Positions 60,993 to 64,000 of a DNA stretch of 64,000 nucleotides are shown here, piece by piece. The stretch spans positions 296,605 to 360,604 of the forward strand of contig NZ_JAAIMY010000001.1 of assembly GCF_013300825.1 (NCBI RefSeq), written 5' to 3'. This DNA comes from Blautia wexlerae (GTDB taxonomy: Bacteria; Bacillota; Clostridia; Lachnospirales; Lachnospiraceae). The notes below the pieces were generated by a model that was given only the letters and a program-made list of their open reading frames with translations, was not told the DNA's origin and did no database searches. Each line of letters begins with the position of its first letter. Positions within the stretch are counted from its first letter, which is position 1. A program made the position numbers and the translations under genes.

Positions 60993-61214
60993 ATGAATAT
61001 CAAAATTGAAGAATTATTATCAGCATTAAACAGAAAAGAAGAAGAGAAAGAAAAAAATACAGTCCTCTGGGTACTGGCAATCATTGGCGCAGTTGCAGCA
61101 GTAGCAGGTATCGCATTTGCTGTATATCATTTCTTTGCTCCGGATTATCTGGAAGATTTTGAAGAGGATTTTGATGATGACTTCGACGATTATTTCGAAG
61201 ATGAAGAAGAATAA
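60993..61214 (+). CDS. Small membrane protein with acidic C terminus
   Basis: 73-aa protein: a Lys/Glu-rich N terminus, one helix (VLWVLAIIGAVAAVAGIAFAVY, about residues 24-45), and a strongly acidic tail (DFEEDFDDDFDDYFEDEEE). Similar proteins are common in Lachnospiraceae; function unknown. A TATAAT (60916-60921) lies upstream and GAGAGG precedes the ATG. A terminator follows. Confidence 0.75.
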   Translation: MNIKIEELLSALNRKEEEKEKNTVLWVLAIIGAVAAVAGIAFAVYHFFAPDYLEDFEEDFDDDFDDYFEDEEE

Positions 61215-61238
61215 TTACCTGTAATATGAAAATGAAAG

Positions 61239-61269
61239 AATAGCTCCGGCTTATACCGGGGCTATTTTT
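61239..61269 (+). terminator. Terminator immediately before the rlmD ribosome site
   Basis: AATAGCTCCGG/CCGGGGCTATT (61239-61249 with 61256-61266, one wobble), followed by TTTTT; the rlmD GGAGG begins a few bases later. Confidence 0.8.
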
Positions 61270-61280
61270 ATGGAGGTTAT

Positions 61281-62645
61281 ATGAAAAAAGGCGAAATTTA
61301 TGAAGGCGTGATTGAGAAAGTAGATTTTCCCAATAAGGGAATTGTGATAACAGACGGACAAAAAGTTACCGTAAAGAACGGAATGCCTGGACAGAAAGTC
61401 CGTTTTATGATCAATAAGAAGCGTTCCGGACGTGCAGAGGGAAGACTTCTGGAAGTATTGGAGAAGTCTCCGCTTGAAACAAGAGAACCGGTCTGCAGCA
61501 TTTTTCCGGAATGTGGAGGATGCATGTATCAGACTATGTCCTATGAAAATCAGCTTAAAATGAAAGAACAACAGATCCGCGAATTGCTGGAAGGTGCCTT
61601 AGATGGTGCATCCTGTCATTGGGAGGGGATTCATGGAAGTCCCATGGAATTCAGATACCGCAATAAGATGGAGTTTTCTTTTGGAGATGCATATAAAGAT
61701 GGTCCATTGACTTTGGGACTGCACAAAAAAGGCAGTACCTATGATGTGCTTACAGCAAATGACTGTCAACTGGTTCATGAAGATATGACTAAGATTCTTA
61801 CCTGTGTTCATGAATACTTTCTGGAACGTAATGTTTCCTATTATAAAAAGATGCAGCATACAGGATATCTGCGCCATCTGCTTCTCCGTCGCGGTGTGAC
61901 TACAGGAGAGATTCTGGTCCATGTGATTACCACCAGTCAGGAAGAACATGATCTGGAATCTCTGAAAGAAGAACTTCTTGCACTTCCGCTGGAGGGTAAA
62001 ATTGTGGGAATCATGCATATTATCAATGATTCTCTTTCTGATGTGGTGCAGAGTGATGAGACACGTATCCTTTACGGTCAGGATTTCTTTTATGAAACGC
62101 TTCTGGGACTGCGATTTAAGATCAGTACATTTTCATTTTTTCAGCCTAATTCACTGGCTGCGGAAGTGCTTTATTCTATCGTACGTGAGTATATCGGAGA
62201 TACGAAGGATAAAGTAGTGTTCGACCTTTACAGCGGAACCGGAACGATCGCCCAGCTTGCAGCCTCCGTAGCGGACGAAGTGATAGGTGTGGAAATTGTG
62301 GAAGAGGCAGTAGAAGCTGCAAAACAGAATGCAGCACTGAATAACCTGAGTAATTGCAAATTTATTGCAGGAGATGTCCTTAAAGTCCTGGATGATCTGA
62401 CGGAGAAACCGGATGTGATAATTCTGGATCCGCCAAGAGATGGAATCCACCCCAAAGCATTGCCGAAAATCCTTTCTTATGGCGTGGATCATATCGTATA
62501 TATTTCCTGCAAAGCTACCAGTCTGGCAAGAGATCTTCCAGCATTTCTGGCGGCAGGATATAAGTTGGAAAAAGCCTGCTGCGTTGATCAATTTTGTCAG
62601 ACTGTTCACGTTGAGACGGTTGTTCTTTTGTCCCAACTGAAATAA
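61281..62645 (+). CDS. rlmD: 23S rRNA (uracil-C5)-methyltransferase, RlmD/RumA family
   Basis: 454-aa enzyme methylating C5 of a uridine in 23S rRNA (U1939-type). N-terminal TRAM domain, iron-sulfur cysteines C72, C78, C81 and C162, SAM motif FDLYSGTGTIAQL, catalytic C410 (YISCKATSLARDL) and base E445 (TVHVETVV). All catalytic parts are present before the stop at 62643-62645. The frame continues in the same register beyond this stop with a family-typical C-terminal extension (see next entry). Confidence 0.93.
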   Translation: MKKGEIYEGVIEKVDFPNKGIVITDGQKVTVKNGMPGQKVRFMINKKRSGRAEGRLLEVLEKSPLETREPVCSIFPECGGCMYQTMSYENQLKMKEQQIRELLEGALDGASCHWEGIHGSPMEFRYRNKMEFSFGDAYKDGPLTLGLHKKGSTYDVLTANDCQLVHEDMTKILTCVHEYFLERNVSYYKKMQHTGYLRHLLLRRGVTTGEILVHVITTSQEEHDLESLKEELLALPLEGKIVGIMHIINDSLSDVVQSDETRILYGQDFFYETLLGLRFKISTFSFFQPNSLAAEVLYSIVREYIGDTKDKVVFDLYSGTGTIAQLAASVADEVIGVEIVEEAVEAAKQNAALNNLSNCKFIAGDVLKVLDDLTEKPDVIILDPPRDGIHPKALPKILSYGVDHIVYISCKATSLARDLPAFLAAGYKLEKACCVDQFCQTVHVETVVLLSQLK

Positions 62646-63098
62646 AAACCGGATGATTACATTAATGTCACGATTGAACTTGATGATATGGATATAACAT
62701 CTGCAGAGACTAAGGCTACATATGATGAGATAAAGAAGTATGTGGCTGAACATAATGCCGGCATGAAGGTTTCCAATCTGTATATCTCACAGGTAAAGAG
62801 AAAATGCGGAATTGAGGTTGGAAAGAATTATAATTTACCTAAAAATGAAGATAGCAGGCAACCGCAGTGTCCAGAAGATAAAGAGAGTGCAATTGTGGAG
62901 GCATTGAAGCATTTTAACATAATATATATCAAGAATTCTCCTTCCTCTACAGGTGGGTTACTGTTCACACACCACTATCCCGCGAGGTGTTTTGGCATGA
63001 ATATGCCAAAATCCCGAGACATACGAGCCAAAATTCCATTGCCGCAGGCAATCTGGAATCAATTTTGGCTACGTTACTGTGAACGGAGTGAACAGTAA
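62646..63098 (+). pseudogene. Detached C-terminal extension of RlmD, interrupted by a mobile element
   Basis: Same frame as rlmD, directly after its TAA: an acidic stretch, SAETKATYDEIKKYVAEHN, SNLYISQVKRKCGIEVGKNYN and RQPQCPEDKE, which I recognise as the extension carried by many Lachnospiraceae RlmD proteins. It has an internal ATG (62688) but no ribosome site there. The last 47 codons lie in the MITE-like element; without the element the frame would end at TGA 63112-63114. Either a broken tail or a protein made by rare read-through. Confidence 0.6.
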
Positions 63099-63099
63099 C
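62957..63099. mobile_element. 143-bp MITE-like element with target duplication
   Basis: Terminal inverted repeats GTTACTGTTCAC (62957-62968) and GTGAACAGTAAC (63088-63099) are perfect. The 8-bp ACAGGTGG occurs just outside both ends (62949-62956 and 63100-63107). Two internal hairpins are predicted (TTTTGGCAT with ATGCCAAAA around 62989-63010; and 63027-63070). No coding capacity. Confidence 0.8.
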
Positions 63100-63131
63100 A
63101 CAGGTGGGAGATGAATTGCAAAAAATAAAAA

Positions 63132-63143
63132 GAACGCTTGTTT
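63132..63143 (+). promoter_or_regulatory. Possible LexA box over the tnpA promoter
   Basis: GAAC-GCTT-GTTT matches the Gram-positive SOS pattern GAAC-N4-GTTC with one mismatch, and overlaps the -35 region. Confidence 0.35.
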
Positions 63144-63166
63144 GGTAGTGAGATCCATGGTATAAT
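63138..63166 (+). promoter_or_regulatory. Promoter for tnpA
   Basis: TTGTTT at 63138-63143, 17 bp, TATAAT at 63161-63166, about 45 bp before tnpA. Confidence 0.65.
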
Positions 63167-63210
63167 AGAATCAGTCGATAAGATAATTACTCAAAAAAAG
63201 GACTGGTTTT

Positions 63211-63618
63211 ATGGAAAATATGGATCATAATGCACATTCAGTATACTTGCTGTATTATCACCTGATTATGGTGGTGAAATATCGAAGAAAAGTTATCAAT
63301 GATCCGATTTCAGAAAGAGCAAAGGAAATATGGGGATATATTGCCCCACGGTATGGAATTGTTTTGGAGGAATGGAATCATAATATTGACCATGTTCATG
63401 TAATGTTTCGTGCACAGCCTAAAACAGAACTCAGCAAATTTATCAATGCTTATAAAAGTGCCAGCAGCAGGCTGCTGAAAAAAGAGTATCCGGAAATCCG
63501 GGAAAAACTTTGGAAAGAAGCGTTCTGGAGTCAGAGTTTCTGTCTTTTGACGGCAGGAGGGGCACCAGTAGAAGTGATCCGTCAATACATCGAAAATCAG
63601 GGAGAGAAAAAGAATTGA
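63211..63618 (+). CDS. tnpA: IS200/IS605-family transposase TnpA (Y1 HUH)
   Basis: 135-aa single-strand transposase. The HUH motif is H61-V-H63 in DHVHVMF and the nucleophilic tyrosine is Y126 in VIRQYIENQ. Start ATG 63211; a GGACTGG-like stretch precedes it, a weak site. It acts as a dimer on hairpins at the element ends, which I could not map here. Overlaps tnpB by four bases. Confidence 0.93.
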   Translation: MENMDHNAHSVYLLYYHLIMVVKYRRKVINDPISERAKEIWGYIAPRYGIVLEEWNHNIDHVHVMFRAQPKTELSKFINAYKSASSRLLKKEYPEIREKLWKEAFWSQSFCLLTAGGAPVEVIRQYIENQGEKKN

Positions 63619-64000
63619 ACATAGCATATCGTTTCCGGATTTATCCAACAGAAGAACAGAAGATACTCCTTGGAAAAACATTTGGCTGTTGTCGTTTTCT
63701 GTACAACCAGATGCTTAATGACAAGATCCAGGAGTATAAAAAGACAAAGAAGATGTTAAAGAATACACCAGCTATGTATAAAAAGGAGTATCCATTTCTG
63801 AAAGAAGTTGATTCGCTGGCACTGGCAAATGTTCAGCTCCATCTGGAAAAAGCATATAAGAATTTTTTTTGTGATCCTAAGGTTGGATTTCCACGTTTCA
63901 AGTCAAAACATCACTCCAAAAACAGCTATACAACAAATGTAGTCAACGGAAATATTCTGGTAGAAGATAAGCGGATCCGGCTTCCCAAATTAAAATGGAT
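63615..64000 (+). CDS. tnpB: IS605-family TnpB (RNA-guided endonuclease), 3' end cut by window
   Basis: Starts TTG 63615, overlapping the tnpA stop, and runs to the window end in an open frame of about 128 codons (YRFRIYPTEEQKILLGKTFGCCRFLYNQML ... GFPRFKSKHHSKNSY), the typical TnpB N terminus with helix-turn-helix start. The RuvC and zinc-finger parts lie outside the window. TnpB proteins act with an omega RNA from the right end of the element; that end is not in view. Confidence 0.88.
   Translation, partial: MNIAYRFRIYPTEEQKILLGKTFGCCRFLYNQMLNDKIQEYKKTKKMLKNTPAMYKKEYPFLKEVDSLALANVQLHLEKAYKNFFCDPKVGFPRFKSKHHSKNSYTTNVVNGNILVEDKRIRLPKLKW

Noticed and set aside
62688..63098. Independent 136-aa hypothetical gene
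   Set aside because: It is in the same frame as rlmD, matches the RlmD extension, lacks a ribosome site and ends in a mobile element, so I treat it as a detached tail.
1..64000. tRNA, rRNA or CRISPR arrays
   Set aside because: I saw no tRNA-like CCA-ended cloverleaf, rRNA segment or regularly spaced direct repeats anywhere in the window.

Overview
The window looks like a chromosomal segment from a Lachnospiraceae-type gut Clostridium, close in style to Blautia. The evidence is A/T-rich leaders with TTGACA/TATAAT promoters, strong AGGAGG ribosome binding sites, a clostridial dcw (division and cell wall) cluster, a two-repeat DUF1540 protein, DUF4364, DUF1836 and YesL proteins, and a sugar-uptake gene content typical of gut Firmicutes. 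I assign genus only by resemblance; nothing was computed. There are no rRNA or tRNA genes and no CRISPR array.

Layout. 1-3.6 kb: the 3' part of rpe, then thiN, ychF and lgt. 3.7-17.6 kb: the dcw cluster mraZ-rsmH-ftsL-two class B PBPs-mraY-murD-ftsW-murA-ftsQ-ftsZ, headed by a MraZ operator of four GTGGK boxes spaced exactly 10 bp apart. 18.1-19.6 kb: infC-rpmI-rplT behind a leader with an attenuator; infC appears to start at AUU. 19.7-25.5 kb: a branched-chain amino acid ABC transporter (livKHMGF) behind a structured leader, plus a cytidylate-kinase-like gene. 25.5-29.9 kb, minus strand: rarA, DUF4364, a YhcC-type radical SAM protein, YesL and a polysaccharide deacetylase.

30.1-39.5 kb is a sugar sensing and uptake block: a membrane-anchored periplasmic-binding-like protein, a YesM-type histidine kinase, a YesN-type response regulator and a XylF-like lipoprotein, tightly coupled, followed by a ChvE-like binding protein with its ATPase and permease. 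39.9-42.2 kb: a PHP-domain hydrolase, a TrpR/YerC-type regulator and an AraC regulator. 42.4-56.6 kb is a galactoside block: LacZ, an aldo/keto reductase, two GH36 alpha-galactosidases, a divergent AraC regulator, a three-gene sugar ABC importer and a second YesL. All glycosidases lack signal peptides, so oligosaccharides such as raffinose or melibiose are probably imported and then cut inside the cell. 56.7-64 kb: DUF1836, pcrA, a HAD phosphatase, a small acidic-tailed membrane protein, rlmD with an in-frame stop before its C-terminal extension, a small inverted-repeat mobile element, and an IS200/IS605 element (tnpA, and tnpB cut by the window edge).

The most unusual items are a 143-bp MITE-like element (12-bp terminal inverted repeats, 8-bp target duplication) lying in the tail of rlmD, with a truncated inverted copy 2.1 kb away; a 214-bp imperfect palindrome at 39.6-39.8 kb; a terminator-like hairpin that contains the Shine-Dalgarno of the second PBP; a KTA in place of KTG in that PBP; Asp/Gly/Asn-rich repeats in the extracellular tails of two divisome proteins; and the four-gene binding-protein/two-component sensory unit.
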